Positions 31,461 through 39,481 of a DNA stretch of 46,634 bases are shown here, piece after piece. The stretch is from an uncultured Selenomonas sp. GTDB taxonomy: Bacteria > Bacillota > Negativicutes > Selenomonadales > Selenomonadaceae. The position numbers and the translations under genes were made by a program. The stretch spans positions 1 to 46,634 of the forward strand of contig CAMVGU010000023.1 of NCBI GenBank assembly GCA_947167105.1. Direction: 5' to 3'. Position 1 is the first letter of the stretch. Every line of letters begins with the position of its first letter. The notes below the pieces were generated by a model that saw only the letters and a list, made by a program, of their open reading frames with translations, was not told the origin of the DNA and searched no databases.

Positions 31461-32813
31461 TCATATCACCTGAAATTCTCTCCATCTGCCCGTCCGCTCC
31501 CGCCACAGGAATAAAAGAGCACGGATCGTCCAATCTGCCACCATGGCCCAGGCAAGGCCAATCACCCCCATATCCATAACGACCCCCAGCACATAGGAGA
31601 GAACGAGTCTGCCGCCGATGGTTGAGGCAAGGGAAACCTTCATGGTGAACCCCACATCCCCCGCTGCCCGCAGCCCGTTGCTGAAAGCTCCGGAATAAGG
31701 AAATGCCCCCGCGTTGAACACATTATGAATCAGCACAAGGAGCAACACAAGCTGCCTGGTCTCAGGCTCCAATACATAAAATTCCAGCACAAGGGGCGTA
31801 AGCAGCAGAATGATGAGATTCCAGCCTGCGGAAACTGCCAGGGTATACCTGGCGAGCTTTTTGAAGTAATATGCCGCCGCCTCCAAATCCCTCGCCCCGA
31901 CACATTGTCCGATGACGGTGACAAACACCGGCCCCATGGCCACTCCCGCCAATGCCGCCAAAGACCAGATGCTCTGAGCCACACCATTAGCCGCAATCTG
32001 GTAAGTGCCAAAGAGTGCCACCATGCTGGTCAAGGCTACCTTGACCAGCTGGAACACCCCGTCCTCGATGCCGTTGGGCACGGCTATGGAGAGGATGCGG
32101 TGCATCAGGCTCCCATTCCACCGGAGAATAAACATCCAACGGTAGAAAACCTCGTTTTTCTGCTCAAAGCACAGAAGGGTAACAGCCGCCGCCGAAAACA
32201 GGCGGGCAAGCAAGGAAGGATAAGCTACGCCGGCCACTCCGGCTCCAAGGACGAACACGCCGATGAAATCACCGGCCATGTTGATGATATTGGCAAACAC
32301 CGAAATATACATGGTAGCCTTCGTCCTGCCCATGCTGCGCTGCAGGGCTGCCCCGGCATTATAGATGGCCAGGGCCGGATAAGAATAGGCAGAGATTTCA
32401 AGATAGGTGACACAGGCTTCCATCACCTCCGGCTCCACCCTGCCGAAAAGCAGGCTTAAAAGCACCTCCTTGCCCGCCAAAACCAAAGCAGCAACGGCCA
32501 GGGAAAAGATGGCGCTAAAGGTCAGGAGCTGGCTTGCTGTCTCCCCCGCGTTTTCCCTTTCCCTGCGGCCAATATACTGGCTGATGACCACAGCACCGCC
32601 GGAGGCAAGTGCCAGGAACAGATAGATGAAAATAATGTTGAACTGATTCACCAGGGAAACGCCTGAAACTGCGGCTTCTCCGGCATAGCTGACGGCGAGT
32701 GTGTCCACGATGCCCACCAGCATGACGAGCAACTGCTCGGCAAACAGGGGCAGCATCATCGCCCGCAGCGCCCGCCCGGAAAAGCGGCGTTTCATGGAAG
32801 AATCCATATCCAT
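31461..32813 (-). CDS. MATE-family multidrug efflux transporter
   Basis: 450 residues with about 12 hydrophobic helices in two similar halves, as in MATE (NorM/DinF) proteins. Typical segments are FAEQLLVMLVGIVDTLAVSY near the start, AVVISQYIGRRE and VTVIGQCVGARD, the corresponding loops of the two halves. It should export cationic or toxic organic compounds in exchange for Na+ or H+. Third position in gene order after the regulator, 57 bases from the upstream gene. Either of two close ATGs (32813 or 32807) could start it. Confidence 0.9.
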   Translation of the reverse strand: MDMDSSMKRRFSGRALRAMMLPLFAEQLLVMLVGIVDTLAVSYAGEAAVSGVSLVNQFNIIFIYLFLALASGGAVVISQYIGRRERENAGETASQLLTFSAIFSLAVAALVLAGKEVLLSLLFGRVEPEVMEACVTYLEISAYSYPALAIYNAGAALQRSMGRTKATMYISVFANIINMAGDFIGVFVLGAGVAGVAYPSLLARLFSAAAVTLLCFEQKNEVFYRWMFILRWNGSLMHRILSIAVPNGIEDGVFQLVKVALTSMVALFGTYQIAANGVAQSIWSLAALAGVAMGPVFVTVIGQCVGARDLEAAAYYFKKLARYTLAVSAGWNLIILLLTPLVLEFYVLEPETRQLVLLLVLIHNVFNAGAFPYSGAFSNGLRAAGDVGFTMKVSLASTIGGRLVLSYVLGVVMDMGVIGLAWAMVADWTIRALLFLWRERTGRWREFQVI

Positions 32814-32870
32814 CTATCTCCCCAACGGTCCTTCAAAAAAAATATTTTGCCCGTCCTGTACCGTTGCCCG

Positions 32871-33308
32871 TCAGTCTCCGGCATAGACTTCCTTTGCCAT
32901 GCGGAAGGCTCCCCAGGCCTTCGGCCAGCCCGCATAGAAGCCAAGCTGGGTGATGGCTTCCACCATCTCGGCCTTGGTCACTCCGTTCGACTTTGCGGTC
33001 TGTATATGGTACTTCAGGGAACTGTCGATGATACCGCTGGCCACCAGGGCGGAAATCGTAATCAGGCTCCTGTCATGGAGGGAAAGCACATCGTTCCTCG
33101 ACCAGACCTCGCCGAACAGAATATCATCGTTGTAACGCGCAAAATCCGGGGCAAAATCCCCCAAAGCGTCTCTTCCTGCTGTCTGCACAATTTTCTTTGC
33201 CACTCTGCTCTCTCCTTCCCGGCTTGCCGCCGAAACCTGCACCATGCCCGATGCCAAGAACGCTGCGCCGCACAAGACGGCAATGATTTTCTTTCCATGC
33301 AGTTTCAT
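32871..33308 (-). CDS. Exported carboxymuconolactone decarboxylase-family protein
   Basis: 145 residues: a signal peptide (about 1-24, ending SAAS) and an all-helical CMD/AhpD-like domain with SLITISALVASGIIDSSLKY, then HIQTAKSNGVTKAEMVEAI and LGFYAGWPKAW. The CxxC of peroxidase-type AhpD proteins is absent, so it belongs to the non-peroxidase group and its reaction is unknown. Start at 33308 has GGAGG at 7 bases. First gene of the operon, divergent from the LysR gene, with a promoter and operator-like palindromes between. Confidence 0.87.
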   Translation of the reverse strand: MKLHGKKIIAVLCGAAFLASGMVQVSAASREGESRVAKKIVQTAGRDALGDFAPDFARYNDDILFGEVWSRNDVLSLHDRSLITISALVASGIIDSSLKYHIQTAKSNGVTKAEMVEAITQLGFYAGWPKAWGAFRMAKEVYAGD

Positions 33309-33359
33309 GCCCTGACCTCCTGATGTCTTATGTATTATACTTGCCGACTTCCTGCTTAC

Positions 33360-33389
33360 AGTATAGGAATAAATAGTTTTCTTGTCCAA
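33360..33389 (-). promoter_or_regulatory. Promoter of the exported-redox operon
   Basis: On the minus strand TTGGAC and TATACT lie 18 bases apart, about 50 bases before the first start codon. A TATAAT closer to the gene is an alternative with a poor -35. Confidence 0.5.
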
Positions 33390-33401
33390 TGCCTATTCTG
33401 T

Positions 33402-33430
33402 ATGCTCATCAATGCCTTTTGAGCATTGAT
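33402..33430. promoter_or_regulatory. Candidate LysR-type operator
   Basis: Two overlapping inverted repeats: ATGCTCA with TGAGCAT (33402-33408, 33420-33426) and ATCAATGC with GCATTGAT (33408-33415, 33423-33430). The centre is about 65 bases upstream of the predicted minus-strand start of transcription, the usual place of a LysR recognition site, and about 75 bases before the LysR start codon, which suits autoregulation. Confidence 0.55.
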
Positions 33431-33493
33431 AAATACATGAAAATCTGTTATCATAGGGACTGAAACTTTCTGTCTTCGAGGAAGGTGTTACGC

Positions 33494-34384
33494 ATGGAAC
33501 TTGATATCCGCGTACTGAAATATTTTCTCGCTGTCGCCAAAGCGGGCAACATGACACAGGCAGCCAAGGATCTCCATATCACCCAGCCGACTCTTTCCCG
33601 CCAGCTCATGGATTTGGAAAAGAACCTGGGAACGGAACTGTTCGTGCGCAAGCACAAGCAGCTCACCCTTTCCGACAGCGGCTTCCTGTTCCAGCAAAGG
33701 GCAAGGGAAATCACCCAGCTTGCAGACAAAGCCTGCCGGGAGCTTGCCGAGCAAAAAACGCAAATGCAGGGAACCGTGACCATTGCCTGTGTGGAAAGCA
33801 TTGCCTCCCTCCTTTTGCCCGAAATCATGGCTGCCTTCAGGCAAAATTTTCCCTCTGTCAAATTTGAGCTGTACAGTGCGGACGGCAACGACATCCGGGA
33901 GAAAATCGACCGTGGCAATATCGACCTTGGCATCCTGCTGGAGCCGGTAGAGGTAGCAAAGTACAATTTTTTTCGCCTGCCCTGCTATGAGAAATGGGGT
34001 GTTGCCATGCGGGAGGATTCGCCCCTTGCCCGGAGGGAGGTAATTACCACGGAAGACATACAGGGACTGCCCATCATCATCCCGCGGCGCACCATTGTCA
34101 TTGCAGAAATCGCCAAATGGCTGGGGATGGATGAAGACGGGCTGAACATCGTTGCCTCCCACAACCTCCCCACCAACGGGCTGCTTCTCGCCGAACGCGG
34201 CATAGGCTGCCTCATCTGCGTTGAGGGAGCTTTCTCCATCCGCCCCATGAAAGGCTTATGCTTCCGCCCCTTTGCGCCGGAGCGCGTCACAGGCCATGTG
34301 CTGGCATGGAAGAAGAACCGCGTCTTTTCCCAGGCTACGATGCGGTTCCTGGATTTTGTGCGGGATAAATACGATGGCACATAA
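33494..34384 (+). CDS. LysR-family transcriptional regulator
   Basis: 296 residues: N-terminal winged helix-turn-helix (about 1-60; LKYFLAVAKAGNMTQAAKDL, HITQPTLSRQLMDLE) and a LysR substrate-binding domain (about 90-290). Start at 33494 has GGAAGG at 8 bases; a GTG three codons upstream is less likely. It is transcribed away from the CMD-MATE-flavodoxin operon and is its probable regulator. The effector cannot be read from the sequence. Confidence 0.92.
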   Translation: MELDIRVLKYFLAVAKAGNMTQAAKDLHITQPTLSRQLMDLEKNLGTELFVRKHKQLTLSDSGFLFQQRAREITQLADKACRELAEQKTQMQGTVTIACVESIASLLLPEIMAAFRQNFPSVKFELYSADGNDIREKIDRGNIDLGILLEPVEVAKYNFFRLPCYEKWGVAMREDSPLARREVITTEDIQGLPIIIPRRTIVIAEIAKWLGMDEDGLNIVASHNLPTNGLLLAERGIGCLICVEGAFSIRPMKGLCFRPFAPERVTGHVLAWKKNRVFSQATMRFLDFVRDKYDGT

Positions 34385-34443
34385 GCCTCCATATGTTCCC
34401 ATTTTTTCGTGAGCACTTATGGATACAAGAAAGAAGAACTCTT

Positions 34444-35199
34444 ATGGAATTTATAAAATACAATTCAAAATACAGACAGGGTTTGTATACTATTGAACTG
34501 CCGCATTTGCGAGATATAATTGCTATTATCTGCCGCTATACTGACCAGATAGAATGGGTAAAGATTTTTGGTTCCCGTGCAAGAGGAGATGCAAAAATCA
34601 CCTCGGATGTAGATTTAGCAGTTTCCGGCAGCTCCGCTGTCATAACGAAACTAGCACTGGCGTTTGAGGAAAGCAAATTGCCCTACACATTTGATATTGT
34701 CGATTATAAGCGGCAGGCAAATGAAAAATTAAAGCAGTCCATAGATGCGGAAGGCAGGCTGATTTTTAGCAGTTCAGAAGGTGCAATGGTTATGACAAAA
34801 TTACAGATAGAGATGAAACAGGCCGATTATCATCGTGCCGTAATGCGCTTGCAGTCAGCATTGGAAAAAGAGCCTGATGCTGATGATATGTATTTGGATG
34901 CGACGATTCAGCGATTTGAATTTTCTTTTGAGCTGGCGTGGAAATTGATGAAATGCGTACTTGACTATGAAGGAATCGAAGTAAGCAGCCCACGCAGCAG
35001 CATTCGTGAAAGCTGGAAGCAGGGCATGATTGTCGATGCGGAAACCTGGCTGGATATGCAGGAAAAGCGAAATTTATCAGCGCATACCTATAATGAAGTG
35101 ACAGCCCTGGAGATTTACCGGCTGATAAAGGAAAAGTATGTGGATTTGCTGCTGACCTGGGATAAGGAAGTTCAGAAAAGATTAGGGCGTGTTGATTAA
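34444..35199 (+). CDS. Single-chain MNT nucleotidyltransferase-HEPN protein
   Basis: 251 residues joining what are usually two proteins. Residues 20-110 are a minimal nucleotidyltransferase with GSRARGD and SDVDLAV (Gly43-Ser44, Asp55, Asp57, third acid Asp84). Residues 118-250 are a HI0074/HEPN-type helical domain with R-x4-H-x-Y (Arg209, His214, Tyr216 in RNLSAHTY), the RNase motif of HepT-like toxins. Two in-frame ATGs (34786, 34792) after AGAAGG could also give the HEPN part alone. The last five codons and stop come from a mobile element. AT-rich compared with neighbours, so probably acquired. Confidence 0.85.
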   Translation: MEFIKYNSKYRQGLYTIELPHLRDIIAIICRYTDQIEWVKIFGSRARGDAKITSDVDLAVSGSSAVITKLALAFEESKLPYTFDIVDYKRQANEKLKQSIDAEGRLIFSSSEGAMVMTKLQIEMKQADYHRAVMRLQSALEKEPDADDMYLDATIQRFEFSFELAWKLMKCVLDYEGIEVSSPRSSIRESWKQGMIVDAETWLDMQEKRNLSAHTYNEVTALEIYRLIKEKYVDLLLTWDKEVQKRLGRVD

Positions 35200-35360
35200 T
35201 TCCATCCGCCCATCTTCACGGATCTTGACTGTCCTTGCGTCGTTGACAAATCCTCGACATAGCACCGCTATGACTGCGGTTTGTCGCCTAGCAATGGACA
35301 GCCAATCCTCGCAAATCTGGACGAATCTCATTTAATCAACACGCCCTAATCAACACGCCC
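35185..35360. mobile_element. MITE-like palindromic element
   Basis: Terminal inverted repeats GGGCGTGTTGATTAA (35185-35199) and TTAATCAACACGCCC (35332-35346) bound a 162-bp segment whose halves are imperfect mirror images throughout, meeting at GCTATG near 35264. No coding capacity. The right end is followed by a tandem 14-base duplication (35347-35360) of TAATCAACACGCCC. The left repeat overlaps the 3' end of the MNT-HEPN gene. IS5-like ends are possible; the source transposase is not in the window. Confidence 0.75.
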
Positions 35361-35428
35361 TAGCCTCCTCTTGACTTTATACAATCTATCTGGTCAGACC
35401 CCGCTTTTTTCCGTTACTTATTAACGCT

Positions 35429-35952
35429 TTATTCACCGAATGTAAGCGACATACTCCCGGGCTCGCCGCTAATGCGAAAAGTGTGTGATTCCCCATTAGC
35501 TTCCGCCACCCCAACACCAGTTTGTTGGTCATATGAAGTCACGTTAGCAATGAATGAGCCAGCATGAGATGTGGAACAGGAAATGGATATCCAATCCCCT
35601 GTGCTTTCCACGCGGTAGCGTGCCCATATCGATGCTCCTTGGACTTCCGTTGAGGTGCTATAGGTTGCCCCTATAACTTTTGCGATGGCATAGGGAGCAT
35701 CGGCATCCACCGCTCCACTCTCTTCGCCGCTGTCTTTACCGGTATCTTCTTTTCCACTATCTTTCCCGCTGTCTCCACTTCGTCGTTAAAGGCCGGCACG
35801 GTGTATTCCAGCACCCCTTCCGGGAGTTGGTCGGAGGGCACGAAAGTTTCTTTGGCCTCTTTCGTCCCACATCCCGCTAATACAAACGCCAGCATAAGCA
35901 CCGCCATGCCGGCACACAGGAAGTTCCTGCACGTTTTCCATCGCTTTTTCAT
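35429..35952 (-). pseudogene. Lipoprotein gene of unknown function, frameshifted
   Basis: A lipoprotein start (MLAFVLAGCGTKEAKET) is followed by VLEYTVPAFND. Then the frame must change near 35785: the other frame continues with a Gly/Asp/Ser/Lys linker (GDSGKDSGKEDTGKDSGEES) and a conserved-looking beta domain (DAPYAIAKVIGATYSTSTEV and on to SMSLTFGE). One inserted base accounts for it. Either the gene is broken or the base is a sequencing error; a composite protein would have about 170 residues. It ends the zinc-ribbon locus. No family recognised. Confidence 0.6.
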
Positions 35953-35989
35953 CTCGTTTTCCTCCCTCCGGTTCTCCCTGCACAGCGCT

Positions 35990-36734
35990 TCACTTCACAT
36001 TAAGGCAGCGCGCTTTGATATAGTTCAGCACAAAGTCGTACTGATGGGGATAGGCATAAATATGGTTGTAGCTGAACAGGCTCTCATATAGCTCTATGTA
36101 ATCATTTTGGCGATGTTCATGGATTTCTTTCACCTCTGCAAACTTCATGGCATAGGTGTTGTTCCGCCCCGCCATGCTGGCCCCTACCATATTGGCATCG
36201 CCGGTCAGGGTGCCGATAACGGCGCCTGCATCCATCAGACGCTCTACTTTGGCAAAATTTTTTCCGATTGGCAATGTGCATGACCCCCTCTGCCCCCATC
36301 ACAAATTCATAATAATTCCTGCCCCCGTGGAACAGATTGACAAAGGCCACGCCCAGCAGGCACAGCACCAGGCAGGTGCCATAGATAAGGGCACAGGCAA
36401 AGACAATGTCCTTTAGCCGAAAGCTGCCCACAAGGGCGCCCATTACGCTGATAATCACCAGCACGCAGGTGGCAACGACAAAGAAAATCTTCAACAGCAG
36501 GTACAGATGTACGGGATTTTTCCACATATTCTGCACATATTCCCAATGCAGGACACCCGTCTCATCCATCACGATGCCCTCAGGCAGGGCGGAAAGCCCT
36601 GCCCGGTCATTCCCACATTGGGCACCGCCAGGGCTTTCCGCTTCGACAGGAACTGCCCCTTGCACCGCTGCGCCGCACGCGGAACAATACCGCGCTCCGT
36701 CCCCCAGGGCTTTTCCACAATTTGTACAAAACAT
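35990..36734 (-). pseudogene. Zinc-ribbon membrane protein, frameshifted at an A run
   Basis: The start encodes a double zinc ribbon (MFCTNCGKALGDG, RYCSACG; Cys3, 6, 17, 20), then two TM helices (LLLKIFFVVATCVLVIISVM and DIVFACALIYGTCLVLCLLG). At six A's near 36262 the frame shifts; the other frame continues sensibly with NFAKVERLMDAGAVIGTLTG and ends FVLNYIKARCLNVK. Removing one A restores a protein of about 247 residues. A homopolymer error, transcriptional slippage or true mutation are all possible. It belongs to the zinc-ribbon locus. Confidence 0.65.
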
Positions 36735-36747
36735 GAAAGTTTCTCCT

Positions 36748-37431
36748 TTACCACCATAATCTATATTTTCTTTCTTCTTCTAATTCTTTTTGTATTTTTT
36801 CACTTTTTTTTCTTTCTTTTTCTATCTCTGCTTCATCTTCAAATTCATATTGGGCATTGGAGAGCGAGGTATAGCCTTCCATGATCTCTTTTCCCATACC
36901 TAACGCACCGCTTTTTTCTCGTTTTATATAAGACATTTCTATGTAACGTGTACTGCTATCGTAAACGTGACCACCAAGACTTGTTGGGGCATATTTAGCC
37001 ACCTTTTCTGATTCGAACTGAATCTCCCATTCATAACCATCGGCATCTTTCCCCTTGGCCTTGCCGGTCTTTTCGTCATATTTCATTGTAAACGTCTTTT
37101 CTGATGGTTCACCATACGGCTGATATTGAACCTCCAAAGTCTTGCCATCCTTCGGCTGAATCTTAACATCCATATGTACACTCGGGCGTCGCTTTCCCTT
37201 GGCATCTTTTCCGTTCAAAACACTTTCCTTAGCACCTGTTTCAAAATGATTTTCCTCCGGAAACTCAATCATATAATAACCTTTCAGATGCTCGGATGTG
37301 CCTCGGTATTTGCCCTCTTTCTCCGCGTCGGCATAACGATCCTCGCGAGTGCAGCCGACGAAAAGCCCCGACAGAAACGTTAAAAGCAAAAAGAAAACGA
37401 GCAGAGTAAATTTGTCCCTTTTGATGTTCAT
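36748..37431 (-). CDS. Lipoprotein of unknown function
   Basis: 227 residues with a lipoprotein signal (LSGLFVGC, Cys27). The mature part is very rich in Lys and Glu, beta-like in the middle (KTFTMKYDEKTGKAKGKDAD) and ends in a charged coiled coil (EKERKKSEKIQKELEEERKY). No family recognised. Noticeably more AT-rich than most of its neighbours, as is the 5' part of the giant gene in the same locus. Start has GAGG at 9-10 bases. It lies 22 bases after the preceding zinc-ribbon gene, so is probably cotranscribed. Confidence 0.72.
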   Translation of the reverse strand: MNIKRDKFTLLVFFLLLTFLSGLFVGCTREDRYADAEKEGKYRGTSEHLKGYYMIEFPEENHFETGAKESVLNGKDAKGKRRPSVHMDVKIQPKDGKTLEVQYQPYGEPSEKTFTMKYDEKTGKAKGKDADGYEWEIQFESEKVAKYAPTSLGGHVYDSSTRYIEMSYIKREKSGALGMGKEIMEGYTSLSNAQYEFEDEAEIEKERKKSEKIQKELEEERKYRLWW

Positions 37432-37453
37432 GTTTATAAACCTCGCATCGCAG

Positions 37454-38236
37454 TTATTTATTGGCTCTATGAAGGATTTGTTTGCCGTTTACGGTCAGGG
37501 AATCATCAGCAGAGTTTGTGATATGCCAGCTCAGGCGCACGTCCCATTCCTGCCCGTTTTCCGCAAAGCGGAACGTACCGGCGGCTTGGCCGCCTCCACC
37601 GGAAAAATCGTAGGCCGACGTCACTTCGCAGCCATTGATATAGCGATTGTTCACCGTTACCAGCTTGTTTCCCTTTTCATCGTACCAGTCACCTGCCAGC
37701 ATTTGTAAATACCGGTCGAGATAAAACCAGCCCAGGGAGCTGGCTGTGCTGCTCTTGCCTGCCGCGATGTTTGCCCGGATGGGATCGTCGGCGGCAGGCC
37801 TGTCAGCGGAAACATTGGGAGCAGCAGGCGCCTGCTGTCCCGCATCCTTGGTTATTCCTTCACCGGATTTGCGTTGGGCTTTGCGTTGGGCTTTCCCCTT
37901 GGCAATCAAATCCGATTTGCTCAGCTTGGGCGCATCGGGGTTCATGACTTGCCCCTGCTCGCCAGGCCTGTGGTCATCCGTGGAAAAACTGGAGATGGCT
38001 ATGCCCCCTATCACCAGGATTACCACCGCCGCTGCTATGCCCAAGCCATAGTAGAGTTTTCGCCGGTTCCGCAGCCACGCAGGCTTTCCACCGCTCCCAG
38101 CCTGCGCATTTCCGCTAGTTTGCCCATAATTTCCCTGACTCTGCACAGGGAAATTGGCCGGTTTGATTTCCGCACCGCACTCCGGGCAAAACTTTATTCC
38201 GTCAGGTACGTTAGTCCCACAATTTTCGCAAAACAT
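37454..38236 (-). CDS. Zinc-ribbon membrane protein with GDWYD domain
   Basis: 260 residues: N-terminal double zinc ribbon (MFCENCGTNVPDG, KFCPECGAEI; Cys3, 6, 17, 20), a flexible Gln/Gly-rich stretch, one TM helix (about 63-84), a Lys/Ala linker, and a C-terminal domain of about 85 residues with GDWYDEKGNKLVTV, GGGGQAAGTFRFAENGQEWD and DSLTVNG. The same domain occurs in the gene at 43645. The ribbon would be cytoplasmic and the new domain outside. Start at 38236 sits just behind a GGAGG-rich stretch. Function unknown. Confidence 0.78.
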   Translation of the reverse strand: MFCENCGTNVPDGIKFCPECGAEIKPANFPVQSQGNYGQTSGNAQAGSGGKPAWLRNRRKLYYGLGIAAAVVILVIGGIAISSFSTDDHRPGEQGQVMNPDAPKLSKSDLIAKGKAQRKAQRKSGEGITKDAGQQAPAAPNVSADRPAADDPIRANIAAGKSSTASSLGWFYLDRYLQMLAGDWYDEKGNKLVTVNNRYINGCEVTSAYDFSGGGGQAAGTFRFAENGQEWDVRLSWHITNSADDSLTVNGKQILHRANK

Positions 38237-38319
38237 CCTCCCACCTCCGTCATATTCTGCCCTGCAGCAGTTGTTCGCCTTCGCCTTCCTTGCTGTGCGG
38301 TACATGGTCCAAACTTCCA

Positions 38320-38486
38320 CCTACTGCCCTGGGTTGACGTTGGCGGCTTTCATGGCATCTTCGTTGTACTCTGCGACCGCAATAATTGGCTCACTTGCAG
38401 TAATTTTCCGCAAAAACCATGCCACCCAGGCACACCATCACCGCCATCAGCACAGCCGCTATCCTGCATAATATCCGCCTGCCCAT
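38320..38486 (-). pseudogene. Deletion scar of a second copy of the 1370-residue gene
   Basis: The first codons, MGRRILCRIAAVLMAVMVCL, match the signal peptide of the giant gene (43594) nearly residue for residue, including an upstream GGAGG. The frame stops at 38391. In another frame ASEPIIAV resembles the giant protein's TASDPIILEI (about residue 278), and then EDAMKAANVNPGQ matches its DEAMKAANVDPAK (about 1260) before a stop at 38320. Three pieces of a >1000-codon gene are joined in 167 bases, showing two large internal deletions. Confidence 0.75.
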
Positions 38487-38510
38487 AAGCCCTCTACCCT
38501 CCTTCCTGCC

Positions 38511-39314
38511 TTATTGCTCCTGCGTATGCGCTTCCATGAATTCAGATATTTCCTCGCCTTTCGCATCCAGCTCATTCTGAACCCTCTCCAAAATCTTCAA
38601 GGTGTCTTCGGTGTTTCTCTCCCCGTCCAGCCAGGCGCGTCCTATACTGATATGCTCGGCTGCCAGCTTCGCCCTTTCCTTGTTCAGTTCAACGAACTTA
38701 GAGGCTGCCGCAGGAGCCTCTAAGTCCAGCATAGCTTGCAGGTACTTGTTTTCCGCCTCCTCGTAAATCTGCAATCCCTCATAGGAAGCGATACCGTATT
38801 TTTCTATGCCCTGATTCAGGGTTTCATTGCGTTCATCAATCAATGGCTTCACGTGCTCAAGGTACTCCCGCACTTTTATCTCATCACTCTCCGGCGTTGC
38901 CTCCTGTGGCGCAGTCTCTTCATGCTTGGCTACAGGCACATTGGGGCCACCAAGGATAGTGTTCACCGTATCCCGCGTGGCATACCAGATGCCGCCCCCT
39001 GCCAAAAGCAGCAGCAGGACAGCTATGCCTATGACGCAAGCCATCTTCTTGCTGATGCCGCCCGCAGGCCGGGCACCGCCCTGCGGGGGACAGCCTGCAA
39101 CTGGCGGCAACGGTGACACAGGAGGAGGCACAGGCTGCACCGACGGCATAGGCGCAGTATTCTGTGTGACCTGCGGCGGTGACGGCGGCACATGGGTCTG
39201 CGCTGGCGGTGCAGGTGGTGGCGAGGACTGGGCTATCGCTGCTACAGGAGCACCGCACTCAGGGCATAATCTCACATTATCCGGCATCTTGGCTCCGCAT
39301 TTCTCGCAAAACAT
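38511..39314 (-). CDS. Zinc-ribbon membrane protein with Pro-rich linker and helical tail
   Basis: 267 residues: double zinc ribbon (MFCEKCGAKMPDN, RLCPECGAPV), a Pro/Gln-rich linker of about 60 residues, a TM helix (about 91-112) and a long helical, Glu-rich C-terminal region (IKVREYLEHVKPLIDERNET and on). The C-terminal part resembles no family I know. It follows the giant gene in transcription order, after a strong hairpin, and precedes the giant-gene scar. Start has GGGAGG at about 9 bases. Confidence 0.78.
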   Translation of the reverse strand: MFCEKCGAKMPDNVRLCPECGAPVAAIAQSSPPPAPPAQTHVPPSPPQVTQNTAPMPSVQPVPPPVSPLPPVAGCPPQGGARPAGGISKKMACVIGIAVLLLLLAGGGIWYATRDTVNTILGGPNVPVAKHEETAPQEATPESDEIKVREYLEHVKPLIDERNETLNQGIEKYGIASYEGLQIYEEAENKYLQAMLDLEAPAAASKFVELNKERAKLAAEHISIGRAWLDGERNTEDTLKILERVQNELDAKGEEISEFMEAHTQEQ

Positions 39315-39447
39315 ATTGATTTTCCTCCCGCCTTATACTCCCATAAGGATTTTCTCACTTTACCTGAAAAGATGGTATAATAGGCATTTGAAAACTCCAT
39401 CATAACCTTCCTCAAAATACATCCCCGTAAATGGGCAAAGTACCTGC

Positions 39448-39473
39448 GCCGCCCGCACCTGCGGGCGGCTTTT
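39448..39473. terminator. GC-rich hairpin after the giant gene
   Basis: GCCGCCCGC and GCGGGCGGC form a 9-bp stem with a 4-base loop, 12 bases beyond the stop at 39482. The T run (TTTT) is on the plus strand, so on the minus strand it is a strong stem without a proper U tract; partial termination or mRNA end protection is possible. Confidence 0.45.
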
Positions 39474-39481
39474 CATTTGCT

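Noticed and set aside
36256..36270. Programmed frameshift in the zinc-ribbon gene
   Set aside because: The A6 run could allow slippage, but no stimulatory structure or conserved pattern can be shown from one sequence, so it is listed as a frameshifted gene only.
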